Positions 33,595 to 42,740 are shown, counted from the stretch's first letter. The stretch is 49,262 nt of DNA from Acidimicrobiales bacterium AG-410-I20 (GCA_949538625.1 CATISD010000112.1:1-49262), one strand, 5' to 3'. Translations and numbers: made by a program. Notes: generated by a model not told the origin, from the letters alone.

Positions 33595-34541
33595 TTGTTA
33601 CCTTCTTCCATCTCGATAATTAATAGTCCGGCTCCAAGAGAACCAGCGTCTATGCCTAACTCGGCAAGGCGGACTGGTACCTTCGGGCGGTGCTTCCAGC
33701 CGAATACGAATTCCGGAAGCCATTTTTCTACCCCAGAGACTAATTGACTCCCGATTTGGACTAGTCCTCCTCCAAGGATGATTTGCTCTGTGTCCAAAAT
33801 GGTGATCAGGTTTGATATTCCAATAGCTACTTGGCGACAAAATTCATCAAAAATAACTAATGATTGTGGGTCTCCATTAAATACTCCCTCTGAAACATGA
33901 ATGCCGGTTATCCGTTCTTCTGAATTAGCCAACTCAAGCCCAAGAGCGAATCTTCCTTGTTGGGCAGCCTCTCTACCCAGCCGTCCTAGGGCATTGCCAG
34001 ATGCAAAGTATTCCCAAGACCCACTAAGACCAGTGATATGAGTTGGTCCATCTGATTGTGTAGTTGCATGACCTGCTTCACCAGCGAATCCGTGACCTCC
34101 TAAAACGATTTTTTTATTAACAACTAGTCCAGTCCCTATTCCTGTACCTAAGGCAACAAAAGCAAAATTGTCAATTTCTCGTCCAGCTCCTAATTTTGCT
34201 TCAGCCCAAGCTCCAGCTGTTGCATCATTTCCAACAAAGACTGGAAGGCCAGTTAAATCTTGTAGGCGTGCTCCGATTGGAAATTCAACAAGGTCTGGGA
34301 GATTAGGGGAGTAATGAACTACTCCGTCTCGACTAATAAGTCCAGCTATAGCAAGACCTACACCAGTTATTTCTTGTTCTGACTTTTCTGAAAAAGACTT
34401 AATTATGTTTGTGAGATTAGAGAGTAATTGGTCTCCATTGCCAGCACTTGATTCTTGACTCCTGTCAATAATCTCACCCGTATCTGGACGGATCAATAGA
34501 GCACGAATATTTGTGCCGCCTATATCTAAACCAACAATCAT
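33591..34541 (-). CDS. ROK-family sugar kinase (glucokinase-like) lacking the zinc cysteines
   Basis: This 316-residue protein has the phosphate-1 loop GLDIGGTNIRA (residues 4-14). GNDATAGAWAE contains the catalytic Asp (about residue 106), GTGIGTGL follows, and GEAGH supplies the histidine. In most ROK kinases a CxCGxxGC zinc knuckle follows. Here the same region reads HITGLSGSWEYFASG, with His, Thr and Ser in place of the three cysteines. Glucokinase is the likeliest activity, fructokinase or a regulator less so (there is no DNA-binding domain). TATCCT lies seven bases before the ATG. It is followed by the PPOX gene with a four-base overlap. Confidence 0.87.
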   Translation of the reverse strand: MIVGLDIGGTNIRALLIRPDTGEIIDRSQESSAGNGDQLLSNLTNIIKSFSEKSEQEITGVGLAIAGLISRDGVVHYSPNLPDLVEFPIGARLQDLTGLPVFVGNDATAGAWAEAKLGAGREIDNFAFVALGTGIGTGLVVNKKIVLGGHGFAGEAGHATTQSDGPTHITGLSGSWEYFASGNALGRLGREAAQQGRFALGLELANSEERITGIHVSEGVFNGDPQSLVIFDEFCRQVAIGISNLITILDTEQIILGGGLVQIGSQLVSGVEKWLPEFVFGWKHRPKVPVRLAELGIDAGSLGAGLLIIEMEEGNK

Positions 34542-34547
34542 TAAAAT
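34542..34547 (+). promoter_or_regulatory. Predicted leaderless -10 element of the EamA transporter gene
   Basis: TAAAAT starts right next to the ROK start codon. Six bases then lead to the ATG at 34554. Confidence 0.55.
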
Positions 34548-34548
34548 T

Positions 34549-34554
34549 AGGATA
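34549..34554 (-). promoter_or_regulatory. Predicted -10 element of the ROK/PPOX operon
   Basis: TATCCT on the minus strand lies seven bases before the ATG at 34541 and overlaps the start codon of the opposite gene. Confidence 0.5.
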
Positions 34555-35495
34555 TGGCTCTATTGAGTCATAGTTGCATCTATTGTGAATGCGTGATGCC
34601 TGTAGAAAAGTCTCCCCAATTAAATCTTGGACATTTGGCGACGATAGCGGCTGTATTTTGTTGGTCAGCGGGAAATGTAGTAGTTGCTGGGACGGATTTG
34701 CCAGGACTTCAAATAGCGTTCTGGAGGCTAGTTCTTGGGGGAGTTCTCTACTCAACAGTTTATTTCCTGACCGGGCGAAGAGTTAGTTTAAAAAAAATTC
34801 GACTGGTTGCTTTGCCCGGCATTCTCCTTGGTTTAGAACTAGCTGTATTTTTTACAGCACTTCGAAATACCACAGTTGCCAATGCAACCATGATTGGAAC
34901 TTTGCAGACAATAGTGCTTCTTGCTGTAGCCGCTAGACAGTTTAAAGAATCGGTTACTAGGTGGCTGATTGGAGCGTCGCTCGTGGCAATTGGAGGAGTA
35001 GCTCTAGTCATTCTAGGAGCTTCAGACGAACTGTCATGGAGTCCACGTGGCGATTTTCTGGCATTTGCCGCCATGATTTTATTTTCTGCTTACTTCGTTG
35101 CTGTAAAGAACGTACGAAGTGAAGTGGATACATTTACCCTCCAATCCGTTGCGATGCTTGTTGCATCAGTAACTGTTTTCCCAATAGTTGCGATAGAGGC
35201 AAACACGTTTGCGATTCCATTTCCATCGCTCAAAGAATGGGTATTGCTTTTTGTACTGTTAATGGTCCCAGGAACAGGTCATCTACTTATGAACTGGGCG
35301 CATTTACACGTGTCTCTTTCATTCGCTGGAGTAATTATGCTTGCCATCCCAGTGATTTCGAGTGTAGGTGCTTGGTTGTTTCTCGATGAACGCGTCACAA
35401 TCGTTCAAGTTTCTGGCATGTTTATCGTAATTTCTGTTTTAATTCTGGTAGTAAAACGAGAAGCACAGATGGCGGTTTCGGTGAGGAACAGTTAA
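34554..35495 (+). CDS. EamA/DMT-family transporter
   Basis: This protein of up to 313 residues has about ten hydrophobic helices in two EamA repeats. The first starts LATIAAVFCWSAGNVVVAG and the second GDFLAFAAMILFSAYFVAVK, with the typical FLDERVTIVQVSG near the end. Members export or import amino acids, nucleotides or other metabolites. The substrate is unknown. The ATG at 34554 is supported by TAAAAT six bases upstream. A second in-frame ATG lies 14 codons on and would remove an odd cysteine-rich lead. Confidence 0.85.
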   Translation: MALLSHSCIYCECVMPVEKSPQLNLGHLATIAAVFCWSAGNVVVAGTDLPGLQIAFWRLVLGGVLYSTVYFLTGRRVSLKKIRLVALPGILLGLELAVFFTALRNTTVANATMIGTLQTIVLLAVAARQFKESVTRWLIGASLVAIGGVALVILGASDELSWSPRGDFLAFAAMILFSAYFVAVKNVRSEVDTFTLQSVAMLVASVTVFPIVAIEANTFAIPFPSLKEWVLLFVLLMVPGTGHLLMNWAHLHVSLSFAGVIMLAIPVISSVGAWLFLDERVTIVQVSGMFIVISVLILVVKREAQMAVSVRNS

Positions 35496-35542
35496 GAAAA
35501 ATAAACTACGATCAAATGTACAAACATAGAAAGGAACAATAA

Positions 35543-35839
35543 ATGAGCATTGACGGCACATGGAACGTAACCCTTCAAAGCCCAATGGGGGCTCAAGAAG
35601 GAACCCTTACTCTCGCAACAGATGGTGATGCTTTGACTGGGACAATGTCTGGGCCCCAAGGAGCGTTAGAAATAGAAGACGGACAAGTGGGCGATGGGGT
35701 TTACACCTGGAAAGTAAACATTACGTCTCCAATGGCGATCACCATTGAATCAACAGCGACAGTAGATGGAGACACAATAAGCGGAGAGTCCAAATTAGGG
35801 GCATTCGGTACCGCAACTTTTACGGGATCAAGAGCTTAA
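35543..35839 (+). CDS. Small beta-rich protein of unknown function
   Basis: This 98-residue, secretion-signal-free, acidic protein has alternating strands: GTWNVTLQSPMG, GTLTLATDGDALTGTMSGP, TWKVNITSPMAITIES and GDTISGESKLGAFGTATFTG. The pattern predicts a small beta barrel of the lipocalin-like type. I recall similar short proteins in environmental bacteria, but no function is known. A clear AAAGGAAC ribosome binding site precedes the ATG, unlike most genes here, so it may be well expressed from its own leader. Confidence 0.75.
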   Translation: MSIDGTWNVTLQSPMGAQEGTLTLATDGDALTGTMSGPQGALEIEDGQVGDGVYTWKVNITSPMAITIESTATVDGDTISGESKLGAFGTATFTGSRA

Positions 35840-35901
35840 GTCAGTAAAAACTCTGCGTCCTCTTCTTTTAAAACCATACCCAGAGAGGGAGCCACTTCCG
35901 G

Positions 35902-35928
35902 TAATATCTGGATAGCAGTACAAACTGC
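35902..35928 (+). promoter_or_regulatory. Possible -10 box and 5' hairpin ahead of argS
   Basis: TAATAT at 35902-35907 resembles a -10. The transcript would begin near the small hairpin GCAGT-ACAA-ACTGC (35915-35928), followed by AATTTTCC. It could alternatively act as a weak terminator of the preceding gene. The rest of the gap 35840-35953 holds nothing else recognisable. Confidence 0.35.
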
Positions 35929-35953
35929 AATTTTCCTCAACTTTGGATTTTAG

Positions 35954-37594
35954 ATGAACGTACGCGACAGTCTGATTGAAGCTATTGAACAAGCTCTACA
36001 TGATTTAAAAGTGGACTTCTCCTCCCAGGAGATCAACTTGGAACGCCCTGCGAACACTGATCATGGAGATTGGTCTACAAACGTTGCTCTTGCAACTGCT
36101 AAAAACCTTAACCGCAATCCGCGCGATCTAGCCTCAGAAATTGTTGAAGCCTTAGAACAGCAATCCCCTGATTACGTTGAAGAAATCCAAATCGCAGGAC
36201 CCGGCTTCATCAATTTCAAACTAAATGACACTTGGCTTCATGAAGTTCTTATCCAAGTCGTTACTGCGGGTATAGATTCCTGGGCATCGCACAAAGTTGG
36301 TGAGAATCAAAGAGTCATAGTGGAATTTGTAAGCGCTAATCCCACCGGGCCGCTTCATGCAGGGCATGGAAGAGGAGCTTGCTTTGGGGATTCAGTAGCT
36401 CGTTTATACCAAAAATGTGGCTATTCAGTTCAACGTGATTTCTACATAAACGATCGAGGTACACAAATGAGGCTTTATGTGGAATCACTTTCAGCTAGAG
36501 CCTCTAATACAGAAATTCCCGAAGGCGGATACCACGGAGAGTATGTAAGAGAATGGGCAGCAGAAATGCCATCAGATGCCGATCCATTTGAATGGGGATA
36601 TCAACGAGCCTTAAGATCACATCGAGAAACATTGGAAGCGCTAAATATTCATTTTGATAATTGGTTCTCAGAAAGATCGATGGTTGATTCGGGGGCAATT
36701 GAATCAACGCTCAATGATTTACAAGCAGCTAATGCAGTATTTGAGTCAGATGGAGCAATGTGGCTCCAAAGTACCCAATGGGGAGATGACAAAGATCGAG
36801 TTTTAGTTAAATCCGATGGGGAATACACATACCTGCTCCCAGATATCGCTTATCACCGAGATAAATTTGAACGAGCGGATCTACTGGTAAATGTTTGGGG
36901 AGCCGATCATCACGGATACATCACTCGAATGCATGCAGCCATGTCTGCTTTAAATCACAAACCAGAAGACCTTCAAATAGCGATCACTCAGATGGTCCGT
37001 TTACAGCGTGACGGCGAAGAGGTAAAAATATCAAAACGCACTGGAGACATAGTTGAACTATCTGAAGTCACACAAGAAGTTGGTTCCGATGCCGCACGAT
37101 TCACTTATTTGCTGTTATCAGTTGACTCTTCACAAAATTTCGATCTAGAACTAGTGACTAAGCAAGTTAATGACAATCCTGTTTTTTATGTTCAATACGC
37201 ACATGCGAGAATTCATTCAATAATGAAAAAAGCAGATGAGGTTGGGGTAGTGCTCTCATCAATTGAAAAGGCAAATTTGTCTTTACTCAGTAACCCGCGT
37301 GAGTTGGCAATACTCCGGGCATTACAAGAACTACCTGAAACCGTTCTTCGTTCCACACAGGAAATCGCCCCACATCGAATAACCAATTGGGCACGAGATT
37401 TCGCATCTTTATTTCACAGTTTCTACCACGACTGTCGAATAATTGGGGAAGATGTAGACATTGAACTTACTGAAGCAAGATTATGGCTAGTTGAGGCATC
37501 ACGCATCGGATTAGCAATTTCGCTTGATCTCTTAGGTGTAAGCGCTCCGAAAGAAATGTGGAGAGAAACTGAGAATGGAGAATTAAATGGCTGA
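35954..37594 (+). CDS. argS: Arginyl-tRNA synthetase
   Basis: This 546-residue class I enzyme has an N-terminal additional (Add-1) domain and the HIGH-type motif NPTGPLHAGHGRG (about residues 130-142). The KMSKS position is KISKRTGD (near 357). The C-terminal helical anticodon-binding domain ends normally. It charges tRNA-Arg. It begins a block of genes in the same order as in Mycobacterium (argS-lysA-hom-thrC). The stop lies inside lysA (eight-base overlap). Confidence 0.97.
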   Translation: MNVRDSLIEAIEQALHDLKVDFSSQEINLERPANTDHGDWSTNVALATAKNLNRNPRDLASEIVEALEQQSPDYVEEIQIAGPGFINFKLNDTWLHEVLIQVVTAGIDSWASHKVGENQRVIVEFVSANPTGPLHAGHGRGACFGDSVARLYQKCGYSVQRDFYINDRGTQMRLYVESLSARASNTEIPEGGYHGEYVREWAAEMPSDADPFEWGYQRALRSHRETLEALNIHFDNWFSERSMVDSGAIESTLNDLQAANAVFESDGAMWLQSTQWGDDKDRVLVKSDGEYTYLLPDIAYHRDKFERADLLVNVWGADHHGYITRMHAAMSALNHKPEDLQIAITQMVRLQRDGEEVKISKRTGDIVELSEVTQEVGSDAARFTYLLLSVDSSQNFDLELVTKQVNDNPVFYVQYAHARIHSIMKKADEVGVVLSSIEKANLSLLSNPRELAILRALQELPETVLRSTQEIAPHRITNWARDFASLFHSFYHDCRIIGEDVDIELTEARLWLVEASRIGLAISLDLLGVSAPKEMWRETENGELNG

Positions 37595-38858
37595 TCCTAT
37601 TCTTCCGCGATTATTACCTGACAATACTACGATCGATGAAAATGGCCGCGGCTCCATAGGAGGGTGTGATCTAGGTGCGTTAGCAGAGGAATTTGGTACC
37701 CCTCTTTTTATTTACGACGAGAATCATTTGAGAGCCCGATGTCGAGAAGCTGTTGAGGCTTTCGGAGAAGGTGTTGCATACGCCGGAAAAGCCTTCTTAT
37801 GCGGTGCTATGTCTCGTCTCGTTGTAGAAGAAGGTATGAATATTGATGTAGCAACTGCTGGTGAGCTTTATATGGCTCTCCATGCAGGGGTAGATGGAAG
37901 TCGCTTGATTATGCATGGGAATAATAAAAGCGAACAAGAGTTACGAATGGCAATAGAAGCTGACGTTTCACGAATCATCGTTGACTCGTTTGACGAGCTA
38001 GATCGGCTACAAGTTCTTTATCAGGAAACAGGAATCTCCCCAAAAGTTTTGCTTCGCATTACTCCCGGTATAGAAGCGCATACACACGAATTTGTGTCAA
38101 CGGGTCAAGACGATTCAAAGTTTGGATTTACCGTCTCGACAGGAATCGCTTCTGAAGCCATAGAACGAGCTGCACAGACAGAAGCTGTAGAGCTGGTAGG
38201 TATCCACGCTCATATCGGCAGCCAAGTCTTTAAAGTGGACTCTTTTGTTCGGGCTGTCGAGGTTATGGCAGAATTCTCCAATCCTCTTAACTTGCCTGAA
38301 CTCTCTATAGGCGGAGGGCTTGGTGTTTCCTATTTAGAAGAAGACAATGCGCCCTCAATTACTGAATGGGGGAAAGCGGTAAAATCTGCCTGTTTGCAAT
38401 CCAACATAAAGGCCAAAGTCACAGCTGAACCTGGACGAGCTATTGCTGCGTCTGCAGCAGTTACTTTATACCGAGTAGGAACAATCAAACATCTTCAAGG
38501 ACTTCGAACGTATGTTGCCGTTGATGGAGGCATGAGCGACAATCCGCGCCCCGTTCTTTATGGCTCCGGTTACGAGACGTTCCTTCCCCGATCTATGAAT
38601 GCTGTTCGGGATCAATCAATTCGAGTAGTGGGGAAACACTGTGAGTCTGGCGACCTTCTAGTTCGTGAAGGATGGGTTCCATCCGATATGAAGGTCGGTG
38701 ATCTTATTGCAACACCAGTAACAGGCGCTTATGGCCACTCAATGGGATCAAATTACAATCAAATTTTGCGACCCCCTGTAGTTTTTGTAAAAGAGGGAGA
38801 AGCTAAAGAAGTTGTAGCCAGAGAAACTTTTGCGGACTTAGTTCGACGAGAACGTTAA
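37587..38858 (+). CDS. lysA: Diaminopimelate decarboxylase
   Basis: This 423-residue PLP enzyme has fold type III. The PLP lysine is in YAGKAF (Lys68), the HIGSQ segment follows, then GGGLGVSY (phosphate loop). EPGRA lies near residue 281 and CESGD near 351 holds the active-site cysteine from the partner subunit. It makes lysine from meso-diaminopimelate. It overlaps argS by eight bases and is followed after 42 bases by hom. Confidence 0.97.
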   Translation: MADPILPRLLPDNTTIDENGRGSIGGCDLGALAEEFGTPLFIYDENHLRARCREAVEAFGEGVAYAGKAFLCGAMSRLVVEEGMNIDVATAGELYMALHAGVDGSRLIMHGNNKSEQELRMAIEADVSRIIVDSFDELDRLQVLYQETGISPKVLLRITPGIEAHTHEFVSTGQDDSKFGFTVSTGIASEAIERAAQTEAVELVGIHAHIGSQVFKVDSFVRAVEVMAEFSNPLNLPELSIGGGLGVSYLEEDNAPSITEWGKAVKSACLQSNIKAKVTAEPGRAIAASAAVTLYRVGTIKHLQGLRTYVAVDGGMSDNPRPVLYGSGYETFLPRSMNAVRDQSIRVVGKHCESGDLLVREGWVPSDMKVGDLIATPVTGAYGHSMGSNYNQILRPPVVFVKEGEAKEVVARETFADLVRRER

Positions 38859-38900
38859 ATCGTACCCCATCAACCTATTTACAGGAGTACCGTTGTATCT

Positions 38901-40199
38901 ATGAAATCATCTTCAATTCATATAGGACTGCTTGGTTGTGGCACAGTCGGAGCCGCGCTTGTTCACTTATTAACGGAACAGCGCGATTCTGTTAAACATC
39001 GCACAGGTTTAGATCTAAGTATTGAAGCAATCGTTGTTAAAGACTTAAATAAAAAGCGCTCAATACCACTACCGGATGAAGTTTTAACCACTGATGCATC
39101 ATCCGTCATAGGTAATCCCGCAATTAACTTGATTGTTGAAGTAATGGGAAGCATTGAACCAGCCCGCGAACTCATACTTAATGCGTTAAATTCCGGTCAA
39201 CCTGTTGTAACGGCAAATAAAGAACTATTAGCGCAGCACGGAGCAGAACTTTATGCCGCTGCAGAAAAATCAGGAGTTGATTTACTCTTTGAAGCGGCAG
39301 TAGCAGGTGCTATTCCAGTAGTGAGGCCACTGCGTGAGTCATTGTCTGGGGAGCCAATTACTCGAATTCGCGGGATTATTAATGGCACAACAAACTTCAT
39401 ATTGACTCGTATGACGCAAGACGGTGTTTCTTTCGACGAGGCGTTATTAGAAGCACAGAATCTCGGATACGCAGAATTAGATCCAACTTATGATGTTGAA
39501 GGGTATGACGCGGGTGCGAAAATAGCGATCCTCGCAACGCTTGCGTTTGGAGCAGAAGTAACTTCTGGGGATGTTCAACATGAAGGCATTTCAGGAATAA
39601 CTGTTGAAGACATAAAGTTTGCTGATCGCTTAGGTCATTGCATCAAGCTATTGGCAGTCGCAGAGCAAAAAATAAACCAAGAAGAAAAGCCAGAAATTGG
39701 GGTAAGGGTTTATCCGGCATTAATACCTTTGGATCATCCTCTTGCAGCTGTCAATGGCAGCTTTAACGCTGTATTTATAGAAGGTGATGCTGTCGGTGAA
39801 CTTATGTTTTATGGACCAGGGGCTGGGGGAAGACCAACGGCATCTGCTGTGTTCGGTGATGTAATTGATGCCTCTGGGAATTTGCAGCGTAGCCATGGCT
39901 CATTAATTGGCGCACTTGATAGGCCCCTTATATGCCCATTGGAGAGTTTTGAATCATCGTTTTATTTAAATTTGAAAGTTGAAGATCAACCAGGTGTGTT
40001 AGCGCGGGTTGCGGAAGTTTTTGAAAATCATGGTGTCTCTATCCAATCTATGGAACAAGAAGGTATGGCTTCAGAGGCAAGACTAACTTTCATTACACAT
40101 TCAGTTCGTGAGAAAGACTTGCTTTCTACTCTTGAAAGCCTCAAAGCACTAGATGCTGTAAGCAATGTCGATAGTGTGTTACGAGTTGTTGGCGATTAA
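38901..40199 (+). CDS. hom: Homoserine dehydrogenase
   Basis: This 432-residue enzyme has the NAD(P) motif GLLGCGTVGAALV (about residues 9-21) and the catalytic region ANKELLAQHG. GIINGTTNFILTRM is the homoserine dehydrogenase signature. A C-terminal ACT domain (FYLNLKVEDQPGVLARVAEVF) is likely to mediate threonine feedback. It reduces aspartate semialdehyde to homoserine. AGGAG lies about 14 bases before the ATG, rather far. thrC starts two bases after the stop. Confidence 0.97.
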   Translation: MKSSSIHIGLLGCGTVGAALVHLLTEQRDSVKHRTGLDLSIEAIVVKDLNKKRSIPLPDEVLTTDASSVIGNPAINLIVEVMGSIEPARELILNALNSGQPVVTANKELLAQHGAELYAAAEKSGVDLLFEAAVAGAIPVVRPLRESLSGEPITRIRGIINGTTNFILTRMTQDGVSFDEALLEAQNLGYAELDPTYDVEGYDAGAKIAILATLAFGAEVTSGDVQHEGISGITVEDIKFADRLGHCIKLLAVAEQKINQEEKPEIGVRVYPALIPLDHPLAAVNGSFNAVFIEGDAVGELMFYGPGAGGRPTASAVFGDVIDASGNLQRSHGSLIGALDRPLICPLESFESSFYLNLKVEDQPGVLARVAEVFENHGVSIQSMEQEGMASEARLTFITHSVREKDLLSTLESLKALDAVSNVDSVLRVVGD

Positions 40200-40201
40200 C
40201 T

Positions 40202-41578
40202 ATGCGTTACATCAGTACCAGAGGTGCGGCTCCTGTCCTTGAGTTCAACGATGTTTTGCTCGAAGGTTTAGCAAGTGATGGGGGTCTTTATGTACCTGAA
40301 GTTTGGCCAAAGTTTTCTAATTCTGGAAATGGTGACTACGTAGAAACCGCAATTGAAGTCATGACGCCATTTATTGGATCTTCTATCCCTCAAAAAGTCT
40401 TTGAAGAAATAGTTTCTGATGCCTATTCAACTTTCCGTCACGAAGAGATAGCCCCACTTGTTGACATGGGCCAGGGTATTTATTTACTTGAATTATTTCA
40501 TGGTCCTACGCTCGCATTCAAAGATGTGGCTCTTCAATTGGTAGGGAAACTTTTTGAATATGAACTAGGTAAACGAAATAAGAAAGTAACAATAGTTGGA
40601 GCAACTTCTGGTGACACGGGTTCAGCAGCTATAGAAGCCTGTCGAGATCAAGAGAATGTTGAAATGTTCATTCTTCACCCCGCTGGACGTGTATCTGAAA
40701 TACAACGCCGCCAGATGACAACAGTTGAGTCAGCAAACATCCACAATATTGCTATCGAAGGGACGTTTGATGACTGTCAAGATCTAGTCAAAGAAATGTT
40801 CGCAGACATAGATTTCCGTCAACAAATGCAACTTTCTGCAATTAATTCGATTAATTGGGCCAGAGTAATGGCTCAGATTGTTTATTTCGTCGTAGCAGCA
40901 GAGAGATTGGGGGGGCGTCATTCATCTGTATCTTTTTCAGTGCCAACGGGAAATTTTGGAAACGTTTTTTCAGGGTACGCCGCTCGAAGAGGCGGCCTTA
41001 ATATAGACCAGTTAGTTGTGGGTTCAAATACAAATGATATTCTTACAAGGTTTTTTGAAAGTGGAACTATGAGAATAGATGAAGTGACACCAACTACTTC
41101 TCCGAGTATGGATATACAAGTTTCTTCAAATTTTGAGAGGCTTTTATTTGAGTTACTTGACCGCGAGGGCCCAAAAGTAGATGAGATACTCAAAAGATTC
41201 AGAAAAGAAAAAGAAATGAGTATTTCACCTGACCTGCATAATGAGTTAGCTAAAGAATGGAGTGGTGCTCGTTTTACTGACGACCAGGTAAAACAATGCA
41301 TACTTGAAGAGGCTGAGAATTCAGGAATTATTTTGGATCCGCATAGCGCTATTGGAGTTCTCGCTGGCCGTAAGTGTCGTAAAACCAAAAATATTCCAAT
41401 GATTGCTCTCGCGACTGCTCATCCGGCAAAATTCCCTGAAGCGGTAGAAGATGCCACTGGAGTGCGTCCAAAGTTGCCTCCTCACTTAAAGGATTTGATG
41501 GAACGACCAGAACAGTTCGACAAACAACCTAATGATTTACAAACAGTTCAGAATTACATTAAAGAGATGGTTAAATGA
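40202..41578 (+). CDS. thrC: Threonine synthase
   Basis: This 458-residue protein is of the longer class, with the N-terminal Thr_synth_N segment RYISTRGAAPVLEF. The PLP lysine is in HGPTLAFKDVA (near residue 107), GATSGDTGSAA is the phosphate-binding loop, and PTGNFGNVF comes later. It converts O-phosphohomoserine to threonine. The presence of this enzyme requires a homoserine kinase, and the following gene is the only candidate here. The stop overlaps that gene by four bases. Confidence 0.96.
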   Translation: MRYISTRGAAPVLEFNDVLLEGLASDGGLYVPEVWPKFSNSGNGDYVETAIEVMTPFIGSSIPQKVFEEIVSDAYSTFRHEEIAPLVDMGQGIYLLELFHGPTLAFKDVALQLVGKLFEYELGKRNKKVTIVGATSGDTGSAAIEACRDQENVEMFILHPAGRVSEIQRRQMTTVESANIHNIAIEGTFDDCQDLVKEMFADIDFRQQMQLSAINSINWARVMAQIVYFVVAAERLGGRHSSVSFSVPTGNFGNVFSGYAARRGGLNIDQLVVGSNTNDILTRFFESGTMRIDEVTPTTSPSMDIQVSSNFERLLFELLDREGPKVDEILKRFRKEKEMSISPDLHNELAKEWSGARFTDDQVKQCILEEAENSGIILDPHSAIGVLAGRKCRKTKNIPMIALATAHPAKFPEAVEDATGVRPKLPPHLKDLMERPEQFDKQPNDLQTVQNYIKEMVK

Positions 41579-42717
41579 AATACGTTGTATGCATTCCGGA
41601 TGGATGTGCGGATTTACCCGTTCCTGAATTGGGTGGACGCACGCCTCTCGAGGAAGCAAACACGCCTAATCTAGATGCGCTAGCGGCAAGAGGCACAGTA
41701 GGTCGTGCGCAAGTTATTCCAGAAGGTTTGCCGCCTGGCAGCGATGTAGGCAATATGTCTATTTTTGGTTTTGATCCTGCTCAATTTCATACTGGACGGG
41801 CCCCAATTGAAGCAGCAGCGTTAGGCCTTTCATTAGCAGATACTCAAATTGCGTTTCGCTGCAACTTAGTGACAGTGGAAAATGGCGTAATGATTGACTA
41901 TGCGGGTGGGAGCCCTAGTTCTGATTCTGCAGCAATAGTCATTAATCAGTTGAACGAAGAGTTAGGCAACGAAGAAGTTTCATTTCACCCTGGCGTGAGT
42001 TTCCGACATTCTTTGGTAGCGCCATCAGATTGGATTGAGGCCACTTGCATTCCTCCACACGACCTAACTGGAGATCCGCTTGTTTTGCCAACTGGTTCAG
42101 GATCAGACCCACTTATTCAAATCATGGAAGACTCAAAGCAAGTATTAGCAGAGTCAGATCTTCAGGCAACACAAGCTTGGTTGTGGGGGCAGGGGTTTAT
42201 GCCAAAGATGCCAAGCTTTTTTGAAATGTACGGCAAGTCAGCTGGCTTAGTTACTGCTGTTGATTTATTGCGTGGGATAGCAACGCTCACGGATGTTGAA
42301 GTCTGCAACATACCTGGAGCGACTGGACAATGTGACACTGACTATGAAGGTAAAAGAGATATTGCTCTGAAACGTTTACAAGAGGGATTAGATTTATTCA
42401 TCATTCATGTTGAAGCGACTGATGAAGCTGGCCATGCAGGTGATGTAGAAGCTAAAGTTCAAGCCCTTGAAAATTGGGATCAGCGAATTTTGAAAGATCT
42501 AATACCTGGGCTTGATGCTCTAGGGCCATGGAAAATGCTTTTACTGCCTGACCATGCAACTCCTTTAACTACTCGGACACATACTTCAGACCCAGTTCCA
42601 TACCTCTTGGTAGATTCACAAGAAGATGGTCCTGGGGGAGTCTTTACCGAAAATGGGGTTGCTGATACTCCTTTAGTTCGCGGCCATCACCTCTTGCCTT
42701 CCTTGTTAAAAATGTGA
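41575..42717 (+). CDS. ApgM-like phosphoglycerate mutase family protein, proposed homoserine kinase
   Basis: This 380-residue alkaline-phosphatase-superfamily protein of the archaeal-type, cofactor-independent phosphoglycerate mutase family starts with a metal-binding CIPDGCADLP. The nucleophile segment is GSDVGNMS (Ser56), and the C-terminal metal ligands are in HVEATDEAGHAGD and LLPDHATPLTTRTHT. A branch of this family has been proposed as a non-orthologous homoserine kinase. It sits between thrC and rho, exactly where thrB lies in Mycobacterium. It overlaps thrC by four bases. No GHMP-type ThrB is in the window. A role as phosphoglycerate mutase remains possible. Confidence 0.8.
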   Translation: MKYVVCIPDGCADLPVPELGGRTPLEEANTPNLDALAARGTVGRAQVIPEGLPPGSDVGNMSIFGFDPAQFHTGRAPIEAAALGLSLADTQIAFRCNLVTVENGVMIDYAGGSPSSDSAAIVINQLNEELGNEEVSFHPGVSFRHSLVAPSDWIEATCIPPHDLTGDPLVLPTGSGSDPLIQIMEDSKQVLAESDLQATQAWLWGQGFMPKMPSFFEMYGKSAGLVTAVDLLRGIATLTDVEVCNIPGATGQCDTDYEGKRDIALKRLQEGLDLFIIHVEATDEAGHAGDVEAKVQALENWDQRILKDLIPGLDALGPWKMLLLPDHATPLTTRTHTSDPVPYLLVDSQEDGPGGVFTENGVADTPLVRGHHLLPSLLKM

Positions 42718-42740
42718 ACAAGTTGTCGGGGGCAAATAAA

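Noticed and set aside
40918-41388. 156-codon minus-strand open frame inside thrC
   Set aside because: Ser-rich antisense shadow of the threonine synthase frame, with no ribosome binding site or promoter.
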